From contig JAJPGY010000015.1 of the NCBI GenBank assembly GCA_021325555.1, positions 47,306-111,305 on the forward strand: a DNA stretch of 64,000 nt, given 5' to 3'. Made by a program: the position numbers and the translations under genes. This stretch comes from Pseudomonadota bacterium. GTDB taxonomy: Bacteria; Cyanobacteriota; Vampirovibrionia; Obscuribacterales; Obscuribacteraceae. Positions 47,845-56,544 of this stretch are shown piece after piece. The stretch's first letter is position 1. Every line of letters begins with the position of its first letter. A model generated the notes under the pieces. That model ran no database searches and was not told where the DNA came from. It was given only the letters and a program-made list of their open reading frames with translations.

Positions 47845-48267
47845 TTATTCCTGGACGGTGATGCCCATGTTGCGGGCGGTCCCGGCGATCATGCGCTCGG
47901 CCGCCTCCAGCGTGGTGGCGTTGAGATCGGGCATCTTGATCTTGGCAATCTCGGTCACCTTGGCTCTGGGGATCGAGGCTACCTTGGTCTTGTTGGGGGC
48001 CGGCGAGCCCTTCTCGATGCCGGCGGCCTTGAGCAGGAGCACGGCGGCCGGCGGCGTCTTCAAGATGAAGTCGAAGGAGCGGTCCTCGAAAACGGTGATC
48101 TCCACGGGGACGATGGTGCCCGCCTGGTCCTGGGTCTTGGCGTTGTACTCCTTGCAGAACTGCATGATGTTGACGCCGTGCTGACCCAGCGCCGGCCCGA
48201 TCGGCGGCGCGGGGTTAGCCTTGCCGGCGGGGATTTGCAGCTTGATCTTGCCGATTACCTTTTTCAC
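47845..48267 (-). CDS. rplK: Ribosomal protein L11
   Basis: Part of the GTPase-associated centre. The 140 residues include [35 protein letters not shown] and the RNA-binding C-terminal domain with [26 protein letters not shown]. The start is GTG, with AAGGAAG upstream. Confidence 0.98.
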   Translation of the reverse strand: MKKVIGKIKLQIPAGKANPAPPIGPALGQHGVNIMQFCKEYNAKTQDQAGTIVPVEITVFEDRSFDFILKTPPAAVLLLKAAGIEKGSPAPNKTKVASIPRAKVTEIAKIKMPDLNATTLEAAERMIAGTARNMGITVQE

Positions 48268-48334
48268 AGCCTTCTTCCTTACAGTAAGCGCGAACCATGA
48301 TCTTATGCCAGCGCCAGCCGCGCGTCCGGCACAT

Positions 48335-48895
48335 TTACACTTTTATAACCTGATTGAACTCCAGCTCCACCGGGGTGGCGCGCCCGAAGATGATCACCGA
48401 CGCCTTGATCCGCTCGCGCTCGAGATTCACCTCGGTGACCTCGCCGGTGAAATCCGCGAACGGGCCGCCGGTGATCCGCACGTAGTCGCCCACCTTGACA
48501 TCGATGACGGCCGGCTTCTTGCCCTTGACCCCTGAGACGACCATCTGCCGGCGGAGGATCTTGCGGATCTCCGTGTCCTGCACCGGAATAGGCTTTTTGC
48601 CGGCGCCCACGTACTTGGTGACGCCGGGCGCCTCCCTGACCACGCGCCAGGAGTCGTCGTCGAGGATCATCTCCACGAAGACGTAGCCCGGGTACTCGCG
48701 CTCCTTCTTTTCGACCCGGCGCCCCTCCTTGACCTTGGTCACCATCTTCTCCGGGACGATGACGCCGAAAATCCGGTCCTGAGCGCCCATGGTCACGATC
48801 CGCTTCTCGATGTGCTCTTTGACCTTGTTCTCGTGACCGGAAGCGGTCTGCACCGCGTACCAGCGCCTCTGTCCATCGCTCTTGATAAAGGGCAT
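48335..48895 (-). CDS. nusG: Transcription elongation/antitermination factor NusG
   Basis: Binds RNA polymerase and links it to Rho or the ribosome. The 186-residue protein has the NGN domain ([29 protein letters not shown]) and a C-terminal KOW domain ([21 protein letters not shown]). It lies directly downstream of secE, as in most bacteria. Confidence 0.98.
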   Translation of the reverse strand: MPFIKSDGQRRWYAVQTASGHENKVKEHIEKRIVTMGAQDRIFGVIVPEKMVTKVKEGRRVEKKEREYPGYVFVEMILDDDSWRVVREAPGVTKYVGAGKKPIPVQDTEIRKILRRQMVVSGVKGKKPAVIDVKVGDYVRITGGPFADFTGEVTEVNLERERIKASVIIFGRATPVELEFNQVIKV

Positions 48896-48943
48896 AAGTT
48901 CTCTGTCTACCTCATCCTGAAACGCAATACTCTCTTGCCGGGA

Positions 48944-49354
48944 CTATCCCTTGCCGACGCCGCCGCCGTGAAGGCGCGCCCAGTGCTCCAGGGGGGCGAA
49001 AACGGCGTGCCCGAGGAACCAGTCGAAGGCCAGCACCATGAGCGTGATGATCGAAACCAGAAACAGGACGCTGTAGCTTTCCTGGATTACCTGCACCCGG
49101 GTCGGCCAGCTGATCTTGTTGAACTCGATCACGACCTCCCGCAAAAACTGGCGCGCGCTGGAGATTGATTCGGCAAGCTGTGCCCCGCCGTTCTTCTTCT
49201 TTTTCCCGCCGCCTTCCTTGCCGCCCTCGCTTCTGGCGCCGGCATCCCGGGCGGCCGGCTTGGCGGGCGCGCCCTTGCCGGCCGGTAAATCACTGCCGGC
49301 TATAGCCTGCTTGGACTTGCCGTCGGTCTCCTGACCCTTTTTTTTCGCTGCCAT
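48944..49354 (-). CDS. secE: Preprotein translocase subunit SecE with long N-terminal extension
   Basis: Essential clamp of the SecYEG channel. The C-terminal 60 residues are the single-TM SecE core (REVVIEFNKISWPTRVQVIQ followed by the hydrophobic helix). They are preceded by a 70-residue Lys/Gly/Ala-rich, probably disordered extension. The start at 49354 (MAAKKKGQ) is preferred; an upstream in-frame start would run into the tRNA. Confidence 0.95.
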   Translation of the reverse strand: MAAKKKGQETDGKSKQAIAGSDLPAGKGAPAKPAARDAGARSEGGKEGGGKKKKNGGAQLAESISSARQFLREVVIEFNKISWPTRVQVIQESYSVLFLVSIITLMVLAFDWFLGHAVFAPLEHWARLHGGGVGKG

Positions 49355-49413
49355 AGTCTGACCGTAATCTCTTTTCCCGCGCCAGCCTGAGGTTGGCTTG
49401 CGCCGCAACTGAT

Positions 49414-49484
49414 CGCGCCCTGAAGGAGTCGAACCCTCAACAAAGGTTTTGGAGACCTCCGTTTTACCATTAAACTAAGGGCGC
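49414..49484 (-). tRNA. trnW: tRNA-Trp (CCA anticodon)
   Basis: The 71-nt cloverleaf has a perfect 7-bp acceptor stem (GCGCCCT with AGGGCGC), a GTTT/AAAC D-stem, anticodon loop CTCCAAA reading UGG, and a TTCGACT T-loop. The discriminator is G, and CCA is not encoded. It lies between rpmG and secE, a common location for tRNA-Trp. Confidence 0.97.
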
Positions 49485-49587
49485 CCATCACCTGAGCGAC
49501 TTCTGCGCACCGGGGAAGTTCCGGGAACCCCACGGTCCTTACGGGCCTCGCCCGAGCGCCGGCAAGGGCGGCGCCGGCCCGGCAGCC

Positions 49588-49755
49588 TCAGCGCTTGGTC
49601 TCCTTGTGCTCGACATGCTTGCGGCAATAACGACAGTATTTCTTTATCGCCAACCTGTCTGGGTCATTCTTCTTGTTCTTCATGGTGGTGTAATTGCGCC
49701 TTTTGCAATCACCGCAAGCTAACGTGATGATGACCCGGTCGTCCTTCTTGGCCAA
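49588..49755 (-). CDS. rpmG: Ribosomal protein L33
   Basis: The 55-residue zinc-ribbon L33 reads [20 protein letters not shown] and continues to [15 protein letters not shown]. The two CxxC pairs show the zinc-binding form, expected under zinc-sufficient conditions. Translation starts at TTG (49755), with GAGGAG about 9 nt upstream. It is first in the trnW-secE-nusG-rplK-rplA operon and is easily missed because of its length. Confidence 0.96.
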   Translation of the reverse strand: MAKKDDRVIITLACGDCKRRNYTTMKNKKNDPDRLAIKKYCRYCRKHVEHKETKR

Positions 49756-49783
49756 GGTCGTAACTCCTCAAAAAACAGCCGGA

Positions 49784-49806
49784 ACAAAAACAGCCTCCCG
49801 GGAGGC
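49784..49806 (-). promoter_or_regulatory. Terminator-like hairpin at the 5' end of the rpmG leader
   Basis: GCCTCCCGGGAGGC (49793-49806) is a perfect palindrome followed on the minus strand by TGTTTTTG. It starts only about 5 nt after the predicted transcription start, so it may be a 5' stabilising stem. If a start lies further upstream, it could be an attenuator of the ribosomal operon. Confidence 0.55.
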
Positions 49807-49817
49807 GTCAAGTAGTA

Positions 49818-49847
49818 AGTATAGCCAAACCGCCAAAAAAGTGTCAA
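49818..49847 (-). promoter_or_regulatory. Strong sigma70 promoter of the rpmG operon
   Basis: On the minus strand a perfect -35 TTGACA (49842-49847) and -10 TATACT (49818-49823) are 18 bp apart. This is the closest match to consensus in the window, fitting a highly expressed ribosomal operon. Confidence 0.85.
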
Positions 49848-49851
49848 ATAT

Positions 49852-49869
49852 GACGCTAAAATAAGCGTC
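49852..49869. promoter_or_regulatory. Inverted repeat in the rpmG/oppA divergent region
   Basis: GACGCT-AAAATA-AGCGTC (49852-49869) ends 1 nt before the oppA-like GTG and starts 4 bp from the rpmG -35. It contains TAAAAT (49857-49862), a -10-like box 8 nt before the GTG, with no Shine-Dalgarno. It is a candidate operator, and the gene may be leaderless. Confidence 0.5.
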
Positions 49870-49870
49870 C

Positions 49871-51433
49871 GTGAGGTTCCTCTCGGCGCTGGCCGCTGCC
49901 TTCCTTCTTTCTGCTTGCTCCGCAACCCCAAAAGGTCCGGAGCCCGGCACGCTGCGCATGAACATCGGCGCCGAGCCGCCCAGCCTCGACTGGGGGGTGA
50001 CCACGGATTCCACCTCCTTCGACGTCATCTCCAACCTGCAGGTGGGGCTCACCCAGTACAACGGCTCGCTCCAGTGCGCCCCCGCCTGCGCGGAGCGCTG
50101 GGAGGTCCTGGACGGCGGCAGGCGGTACGTCTTCCACCTGAGGGGCGACGTGCTCTGGTCGGACGGCCGGAGGCTCAAGGCCTCGGATTTCGAAGAGGCC
50201 TGGAAACGCCTGCTCGACCCGCGCACCGGCGCCCAGTACGCTTACTACCTCTACGACATCGAGAACGCCTTCGCCTTCAACACCGGGCGGATAAAGAGCG
50301 GCGACGCCGTGGGCGTCAAGGCCCTCGACGACCGGACCCTGGAGGTGCGCCTGAAGAGGCCCGCCGCCTACTTCATCTACCTCACCGCCTTCTGCCCGTC
50401 CTACCCGATCCGCAAGGACGTGATCGATCGCTGGGGCGATCGCTGGACCGAGCCGGAGCACATCGTCACCAACGGGCCGTTCCTGCTCAAGGACTGGAAG
50501 CACGAGTACAAGATCGAGCTGGCGGCCAACCCGCTCTACTTCGAAGGCGAGCCGGACCTGAAGAAGATCAAGATGTTCATGGTCGCCGAGCAATCAACCG
50601 CTTTCGCGCTTTACGAGAACGACGAGCTGGATTACGTGGACAACCGCAGCTTCTCCACCCCGGACGTGGAGCGCTGCCGAAGCTCCCCGCAGTATCACAA
50701 CGTGCCGCTGCTGCGCAACAACTACATCGGCTTCAACGTCACCCGGAAGCCTTTCGACGACCGGCGCGTGCGCCTGGCCTTCACGCAGGCCGTGGACCGC
50801 CGCGTCTTCCCGGCCATCCTGCGCCGCAACGAGCTGCCGGCCGCCTCCTGGATCCCGCCGCAGCTGCCCGGCTACGCGCCGGATTCGGGCCCGCCGTACA
50901 ACCCGGAGCGGGCCCGGCAGTTGCTGGCCGCAGCCGGCTACCCCGCGGGGGCAGGCTTCCCGGTGGTCGAGCTGCTCTATCCCAACCGCGAGGATACGCG
51001 CCTGGTGGTCGAGGAGATTCAGGATCAGCTGAAGCGCAACCTGAACGTGCGCATCGAGCTGGTGGCCCAGGAGTGGAAGGTCTACCTGGAGACGCTGCAC
51101 CGGGATCCGCCGCCGATGTTCCGCAACTCCTGGGGCGCCGATTATCCCGACCCGGAGACGTTCATGAACCTTTTCACAACCTACAACGGCAACAACAGCA
51201 CGCGCTGGTCGAGCAGCGTTTACGACAGGCTGATCGAGGCGGCGGAAGCGGAGCAGGATGCCGGTCGGCGCGCCGACCTCTACCGGCGCGCCGACCGTCT
51301 CTTGTGCCGGCAGGAGGCGCCGATCGTCTGCACCTATCTCTCCACGCAGAACCTGATGGTCAAGCCGTGGGTGCACGGCATGGAGTTCAACTCCCTGGAT
51401 ATCCAGTTCTTTAAGGGGGTGACGGTGCGGTAA
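49871..51433 (+). CDS. Peptide ABC transporter substrate-binding lipoprotein (OppA/SBP_bac_5)
   Basis: The 520-residue lipoprotein has a signal peptide with lipobox LLSAC (Cys at residue 16). The SBP_bac_5 fold follows, with LRMNIGAEPPSLDWG, LKASDFEEAWKRLLDP and TNGPFLLKDWKHEYKIEL. It captures oligopeptides in the periplasm for the permeases encoded next. The start is GTG, apparently leaderless. The stop overlaps the first permease start by one base. Confidence 0.94.
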   Translation: MRFLSALAAAFLLSACSATPKGPEPGTLRMNIGAEPPSLDWGVTTDSTSFDVISNLQVGLTQYNGSLQCAPACAERWEVLDGGRRYVFHLRGDVLWSDGRRLKASDFEEAWKRLLDPRTGAQYAYYLYDIENAFAFNTGRIKSGDAVGVKALDDRTLEVRLKRPAAYFIYLTAFCPSYPIRKDVIDRWGDRWTEPEHIVTNGPFLLKDWKHEYKIELAANPLYFEGEPDLKKIKMFMVAEQSTAFALYENDELDYVDNRSFSTPDVERCRSSPQYHNVPLLRNNYIGFNVTRKPFDDRRVRLAFTQAVDRRVFPAILRRNELPAASWIPPQLPGYAPDSGPPYNPERARQLLAAAGYPAGAGFPVVELLYPNREDTRLVVEEIQDQLKRNLNVRIELVAQEWKVYLETLHRDPPPMFRNSWGADYPDPETFMNLFTTYNGNNSTRWSSSVYDRLIEAAEAEQDAGRRADLYRRADRLLCRQEAPIVCTYLSTQNLMVKPWVHGMEFNSLDIQFFKGVTVR

Positions 51434-52353
51434 TGGCTTGGCTTGTTCTCAGGCGGGCACTGTGGGCGATACCGGTATTGTGGGTGGTGGCAACCGTCAC
51501 CTTCATCCTGGTCCGCGTGGTGCCCGGCGGGCCGTTCGACGCCGAAAAGAATCTGCCACCGGGGATAGTGGCAAACATCAAGGCCAAATATCACCTCGAC
51601 CGCCCGGTAGCCGAGCAGTACCTGCTCTACCTGGGGCGGCTGTCCCGGGGCGACCTGGGCGTCTCCTACAAGTACGCGAACAGGACGGTCAACGACATTC
51701 TGAGCGACGCTTTTCCGGTCTCAGTCCAGCTGGGAGCCATGGCCCTGGCCATCGCGGTGCTGGCCGGGGTGCCACTGGGGACGGTGGCGGCCGTCAGGAG
51801 GGGCCGCCTGCTCGATTTCGCCTGCATGACCCTTTCCACGGTCGGCATATCGGTGCCCAGCTTCCTTGTCGGGGCCCTGCTCATCTACCTGCTCGGCATC
51901 TGGCTGAAGGCGCTGCCGGTGGCCCTCTGGGAGTCGCCCCGGCACATGATCCTGCCGGCGCTGACGCTCAGCTTCCTGCCCTGCGCCTATGTGGCCCGCC
52001 TCACCCGGGCCAGCGTGCTCGAAGTCATGCAAAAGGACTGGGTGCGCACTGCCCGCTCCAAGGGGCTGTCGCCGGCGGTGACCATCGTCAAGCACGTCCT
52101 GCGCAACTCGCTGGTGCCCGTGGTGACCATCCTGGGTCCGCTCACGGCCGTTCTTATAACCGGCTCGTTCACCGTCGAGTACATCTTCGCCGTCCCGGGC
52201 ATGGGCCGCTTCTTCATCACCGCGGTCATAAACCGGGATTACGACCTGATCATGGCCACCAGCCTCATCTTCGCCCTTATCCTCATCGTGTCCAACACGC
52301 TCGTGGACATCGCCTACACCTTCCTCGATCCGAAAATTCGCCTGGAGCATTGA
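51433..52353 (+). CDS. Peptide ABC transporter permease (OppB type)
   Basis: The 306-residue inner-membrane protein has six TM segments. The OppB/DppB N-terminus appears as ALWAIPVLWVVATVTFILVR, followed by VPGGPFD. The EAA-type loop is LEVMQKDWVRTARSKGLSP. It forms the channel with the next permease. It overlaps the binding-protein gene by 1 bp (TAATG). Confidence 0.95.
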   Translation: MAWLVLRRALWAIPVLWVVATVTFILVRVVPGGPFDAEKNLPPGIVANIKAKYHLDRPVAEQYLLYLGRLSRGDLGVSYKYANRTVNDILSDAFPVSVQLGAMALAIAVLAGVPLGTVAAVRRGRLLDFACMTLSTVGISVPSFLVGALLIYLLGIWLKALPVALWESPRHMILPALTLSFLPCAYVARLTRASVLEVMQKDWVRTARSKGLSPAVTIVKHVLRNSLVPVVTILGPLTAVLITGSFTVEYIFAVPGMGRFFITAVINRDYDLIMATSLIFALILIVSNTLVDIAYTFLDPKIRLEH

Positions 52354-52356
52354 CAC

Positions 52357-53286
52357 TTGTCCAGCACCGTAGAGCAGCTATCGGCACAGCAGCCCGGCGG
52401 CGGGGAGCCGCCGCAGCCGCCGGCCGGGCAGGGCCTTGTGCCGGCGACCTGGCGGCGGCTCAAGCGGATCACGCTTTCCTACGCCAGCTTCTGGGTGATC
52501 GTTTTCATGATCGCGCTTTCCCTCCTCTCCTGGCTGGGCGTGCCGCTTTCCCCCTACGCTTACGACCAGACGACCAGCGCCACCTTGAGCGCGCCGTCGG
52601 CCGCCCACCCGATGGGCACAGACGAGCTCGGCCGTGATCTGCTGGCCCGGGTCATTTACGGCTCCCGCCTCTCGATGATGATCGGTTTGACGACGGCGCT
52701 GATCGCCCTTTTCTTCGGCACCATATATGGTGCAATCGCCGGCTACTGCGGCGGGCGGGTGGACGCCATTCTCATGCGGGGGGTGGACGTCGCCTACGCC
52801 CTGCCGGACCTGCTGGTGATGATCCTGGTCGGGGTTCTGGTCGGCCGGGGCACCGGCGGCATCCTCACCGCGCTCGGGCTCATCAGCTGGATGGGCACCG
52901 CCCGCCTGGTCCGGGCCCAGTTCCTCCAGCTCAAGCACGAGGAGTTCGTCGAGGCCGCCCGCTCCTGCGGGCAGGGACCGTTGGCGCTCATCTTCAAACA
53001 CCTGCTGCCCAACTCCATCGGTCCTATCCTGGTGGCGCTCACCTTCATCGTCCCGGCCGCCATCATCTCCGAGTCGACCCTGAGCTTCATCGGCCTCGGC
53101 CTCTCCCCCCCCGCCTGCAGCTGGGGGACTCTGGCCTCCGAGGGCTGGCGCTCGCTGCGGACCCACCCGCACCTCATCCTCTTCCCCAGCCTCTTCATCT
53201 TCCTCACCGTGCTCTCCTTCAACTTCCTCGGCGACGGCCTGCGCGACGCCCTCGACCCCCGCACCCGCCTTGCCACCAGGCGCTGA
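52357..53286 (+). CDS. Peptide ABC transporter permease (OppC type)
   Basis: The 309-residue protein has a cytoplasmic Pro-rich N-terminus, six TM segments, HPMGTDELGRDLLARVIYGSR (the OppC signature) and the EAA loop EFVEAARSCGQGP. The start is TTG, 3 bp after the preceding stop, with GGAG 10 nt upstream. The OppD/OppF ATPases that normally follow are absent. The next gene is a response regulator. Confidence 0.95.
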   Translation: MSSTVEQLSAQQPGGGEPPQPPAGQGLVPATWRRLKRITLSYASFWVIVFMIALSLLSWLGVPLSPYAYDQTTSATLSAPSAAHPMGTDELGRDLLARVIYGSRLSMMIGLTTALIALFFGTIYGAIAGYCGGRVDAILMRGVDVAYALPDLLVMILVGVLVGRGTGGILTALGLISWMGTARLVRAQFLQLKHEEFVEAARSCGQGPLALIFKHLLPNSIGPILVALTFIVPAAIISESTLSFIGLGLSPPACSWGTLASEGWRSLRTHPHLILFPSLFIFLTVLSFNFLGDGLRDALDPRTRLATRR

Positions 53287-53392
53287 CAACCTTTCCGGCG
53301 CCGGGAAGCCAGGGGATGCGGATCGTGCATAAGACAGGTTACATCCCCCTAATTTGCGGGCAGAATTTAATTGCAAGCGGGCAGGGCGTTTC

Positions 53393-54091
53393 ATGTCGAC
53401 ATCAGACTACAAAAGGGTGACGGTTTTCGTCGTTGAGGACAACGCAGCCAAACGCGACTGCCTGGTGCAGGCGCTCAAGCGCTCGGATCAGTTCGAGGTC
53501 GTCGGGCAGGCGGACAACGCCGGCGCCGCGCTCCAGGACATCGCGGCGCTGCAACCGGACGTTGTGCTCATGGACAGCAGCCTTCCCCAGCTGGACGGCG
53601 TGGAGGCCACCCGGCAGCTCAGGGACAAGAACTCGCAGGCCCGGGTGATGTTGATGGCCACCGAGGGCAGCGGCACCAGCGTCATCGAGGCCATGGGCGC
53701 CGGGGCCCTGGCCTTCTGGCTCAAGCACCTGTCCGCCCTCGACCTGCAGCTGGCCCTGCAAGCCACCGCCGCCGGCGCCATCTGGCTCGACCCCACGGTG
53801 GCCGCCCAGGCGCTGTCGGCCCTCGGCGATGCCCGCGGCAAGGCGGCAGCCAGACAGCCGCACGAGCTCAAGCGACCGCTTTCGCCCCGGGAGAAGCAGG
53901 TGCTGGAGCACCTGGCCAGGGGCCTGAGCAATCACGAGATCGGCAGGCGGGAGCACCTGTCGACGGACACCGTCCGCACGCATGTCAAGCACATCATGGA
54001 GAAGCTGGCCGTCAGCACCCGCACCGAGGCGGCGGTGATCGCCCTGCGCGAGGGGCTGGTAAGCACGGACGGGCCGGACAGCCTCTCCTGA
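53393..54091 (+). CDS. NarL/FixJ-type response regulator
   Basis: The 232-residue protein has a receiver domain (VFVVEDN acidic motif, phosphoacceptor Asp in DVVLMDSSLPQLDG, Lys in FWLKHLSA). A linker follows, then a LuxR-type HTH (LSPREKQVLEHLARGLSNHEIGR, LSTDTVRTHVKHIMEKL). It should bind DNA when phosphorylated. No kinase gene is adjacent. The ATG at 53393 starts the conserved region; the frame is open 39 nt upstream. Confidence 0.93.
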   Translation: MSTSDYKRVTVFVVEDNAAKRDCLVQALKRSDQFEVVGQADNAGAALQDIAALQPDVVLMDSSLPQLDGVEATRQLRDKNSQARVMLMATEGSGTSVIEAMGAGALAFWLKHLSALDLQLALQATAAGAIWLDPTVAAQALSALGDARGKAAARQPHELKRPLSPREKQVLEHLARGLSNHEIGRREHLSTDTVRTHVKHIMEKLAVSTRTEAAVIALREGLVSTDGPDSLS

Positions 54092-54109
54092 GCCGGCCGC
54101 TGCCGCCTT

Positions 54110-54115
54110 TATAAT
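54110..54115 (+). promoter_or_regulatory. gpsA -10 box
   Basis: A perfect TATAAT lies 21 nt before the gpsA GTG, in the gap after the regulator gene. No convincing -35 accompanies it. Confidence 0.4.
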
Positions 54116-54136
54116 TCCATAGCGGAAGTCGGCAAG

Positions 54137-55192
54137 GTGCAGGCAGCCCGAATGTCAAGATCACAGGGACAGCGGCAGGCTACAGCCAGGACGGCGGTGC
54201 TGGGGGCAGGCAGCTGGGGCTGCACCCTGGCCTGGCTCATGGGACACGCCGGACGCCCGGTGGCGCTGTGGAGCCACCAGCCGGCCAAGGCCTCGCTATT
54301 GGCCCGCCGCCGCCGCTTGAACCACCCGCTCCGGGTCGAGCTGCCGCCTGCGGTGCAGATCTTCGCCGACCTGGAGCAGGCCCTCCAGGAGGCCGAGATC
54401 ATCCTCTTCTGCTGCAACTCCCAGTCCATGCGCGAGCTGGCCGCCAGGGTGGCGCCCTTGGTCGGCGCCGGGGCGACAGGCGATGGCTTCCGCAGGCCGG
54501 TTCTGGTCTCCACCGCCAAGGGGCTGGAGCTGGACACGCTCTGCCGGATGTCCGAGGTGCTCCGCCAGACCGTGCCGGATCTGCCGGTCTGCGCCCTGTC
54601 AGGCCCCAACCTGGCAGCCGAGATCGTCAAGGGTTACCCGGCCGCCAGCGTCATCGCCACCGGCGATGCCGGCGTGGCCGCCTTCGTGCAACAGCAGCTC
54701 AGCGTTCCCACCTTTCGCGTCTACTCCAATTCCGACATCATCGGCGTGGAGCTGGGCGGCACGCTCAAGAACGTCATCGCCATCGCCGCCGGGGCATCGG
54801 ACGGCCTCAACCTGGGCGCCAACGCCAGGGCGGCGCTGCTCACCCGCGGCCTGGCCGAGATGACGCGGCTGGCCTGCGCGCTCGGCGCGCATGGCTCGAC
54901 GCTCTCCGGGCTTTCCGGAATGGGCGATCTGTTTGCCACCTGCTCCAGCCCGCTCTCCCGCAATTACCGGCTAGGCAAGGCGATGGCCGGCGGGCTGTCG
55001 CGCGAAGAGGCGCGCCGCACGATAGGGGCCACTACCGAGGGCATACCGACCACCGAGGCGGTCTGCCGGCTCTCCAACAGGCTGGGCATCGACCTGCCGA
55101 TCGCCGAGCAGGTGGAGGCGACGCTCAAGGGGAAAAATACGCCGAAAGGCGCGATAATGTCCCTCATGTCCCGCCCGCTGGCCAGTGAGTAG
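54137..55192 (+). CDS. gpsA: Glycerol-3-phosphate dehydrogenase [NAD(P)+]
   Basis: Makes sn-glycerol 3-phosphate from dihydroxyacetone phosphate for phospholipids. The 351-residue protein has the Rossmann motif VLGAGSWGCTLAWLM, the catalytic Lys region STAKGLE, LSGPNLAAEIVKGYP and ELGGTLKNVIAIAAG. The GTG at 54137 has GGAAG upstream. An ATG at 54152 is an alternative that would remove five residues. Confidence 0.97.
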   Translation: MQAARMSRSQGQRQATARTAVLGAGSWGCTLAWLMGHAGRPVALWSHQPAKASLLARRRRLNHPLRVELPPAVQIFADLEQALQEAEIILFCCNSQSMRELAARVAPLVGAGATGDGFRRPVLVSTAKGLELDTLCRMSEVLRQTVPDLPVCALSGPNLAAEIVKGYPAASVIATGDAGVAAFVQQQLSVPTFRVYSNSDIIGVELGGTLKNVIAIAAGASDGLNLGANARAALLTRGLAEMTRLACALGAHGSTLSGLSGMGDLFATCSSPLSRNYRLGKAMAGGLSREEARRTIGATTEGIPTTEAVCRLSNRLGIDLPIAEQVEATLKGKNTPKGAIMSLMSRPLASE

Positions 55193-55238
55193 CTGCCGGT
55201 GAGCGGAACGTCTTGACAGCGGAGCGAACAGGCAACGA

Positions 55239-56534
55239 GTGAGCGGAGCGATTACAAAAAGAACCCTCATGCTCTCCTGGGAATACCCGCCGCGCGTAAT
55301 CGGCGGCCTGTCCCGGGTGGTGGCCGAGCTTTCCAAACAGATGGTCAAATCCGGCTGGGAGGTCCACGTGGTGACCGCCGACCATCCGGGCACCGTCGAG
55401 CACGAGCTGGCAGACGGGGTCAACGTGCACCGGGTGAAGACCGTCACCGACCCCACCCCCGATTTTCTCACCTGGGTCAACCGCCTCAATTTCGGGCTGC
55501 TGCAGCATGCAATCCAGATCCACAACAAGACGCCATTTTCCATATTGCACGCCCACGACTGGATGGTGACCGATGCCGCCTGGGTGATGAAGGTCGCCTT
55601 CGGCCTGCCGCTGGTTGCCACGATCCACGCCACCGAGGCCGGGCGCATGCACGGCATCCACAACGACCTGCAGCGCTATATACACCAGCTGGAATGGCGG
55701 CTGACCTTCGAGGCCTGGGAGGTGATCGTCAACAGCCACCACATGCACGGGGAGCTGCAGCGGCTCTTTGGCTTGCCGGCCGACAAGATCGTCATGATCC
55801 CCAACGGCACCAACCCGGACGAGTTCGATTTTCCCTACGACCCCCGACCGTTGCGGGCCCAGTTCGCCGGCGAGCACGAGAAGATCGTGGTCTACGTCGG
55901 GCGCATGGTCTACGAGAAGGGCGTGCAGGTGCTCCTGGACGCGGCGCCGAAGATCCTGAACGCCTACCCGAACACCCGATTCTTGCTGGTGGGCACCGGT
56001 GGCTACCTGGACGACCTGCGGCGGCAGGCCGGCTACCTGGGCGTCTCCGACCGGGTGAACTTCCTTGGTTACGTCTCGGACGAGGAGCTGCGCAGGCTCT
56101 ACAAGCTGGCGGACGTGGTCTGCATCCCCAGCCTTTACGAGCCGTTCGGAATAGTGGCCCTGGAAGGAATGGCCGCTGGGGTGCCGGTGGTCACCTCCGA
56201 TGCCGGCGGGCTCACCGACTTCGTCGAGCACATGGTGACCGGGGTGACCACCTACACGGGCGACTCCGGCAGCCTGGCCTGGGGCATCCTGCAGGTGCTC
56301 AGCAATCCGGCGCTGGCCCGGCGGCTGGCCGCCGACGCCCGCGAAAAGGTAAAAACAATCTACAACTGGAAGGTGCTTGCCAGACGGACGCTGGAGGTCT
56401 ACGAGAAAGTGCTTTCGGAAGCGTCTAAAATCGGGCCCGAGGGCGTGTCGTCGCGTCCGCCCCAACCGGTTCTCAAGGCGGCGCCGGCGGCGGTGCCGCT
56501 GGGCAATCCAGGATCACCGGCAGACCATTCCTAG
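55239..56534 (+). CDS. GT4-family glycosyltransferase
   Basis: The 431-residue GT-B enzyme has the N-terminal [19 protein letters not shown] (acceptor side) and HAHDWM. The nucleotide-sugar site is [18 protein letters not shown] with [18 protein letters not shown] (E-x7-E motif). It transfers a sugar to an unknown acceptor, possibly glycogen or a surface glycan. The Pro-rich C-terminal 40 residues are outside the fold. It sits 10 bp before the sugar nucleotidyltransferase gene, suggesting a shared pathway. Confidence 0.88.
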   Translation: MSGAITKRTLMLSWEYPPRVIGGLSRVVAELSKQMVKSGWEVHVVTADHPGTVEHELADGVNVHRVKTVTDPTPDFLTWVNRLNFGLLQHAIQIHNKTPFSILHAHDWMVTDAAWVMKVAFGLPLVATIHATEAGRMHGIHNDLQRYIHQLEWRLTFEAWEVIVNSHHMHGELQRLFGLPADKIVMIPNGTNPDEFDFPYDPRPLRAQFAGEHEKIVVYVGRMVYEKGVQVLLDAAPKILNAYPNTRFLLVGTGGYLDDLRRQAGYLGVSDRVNFLGYVSDEELRRLYKLADVVCIPSLYEPFGIVALEGMAAGVPVVTSDAGGLTDFVEHMVTGVTTYTGDSGSLAWGILQVLSNPALARRLAADAREKVKTIYNWKVLARRTLEVYEKVLSEASKIGPEGVSSRPPQPVLKAAPAAVPLGNPGSPADHS

Positions 56535-56544
56535 GAGGGCGGAT

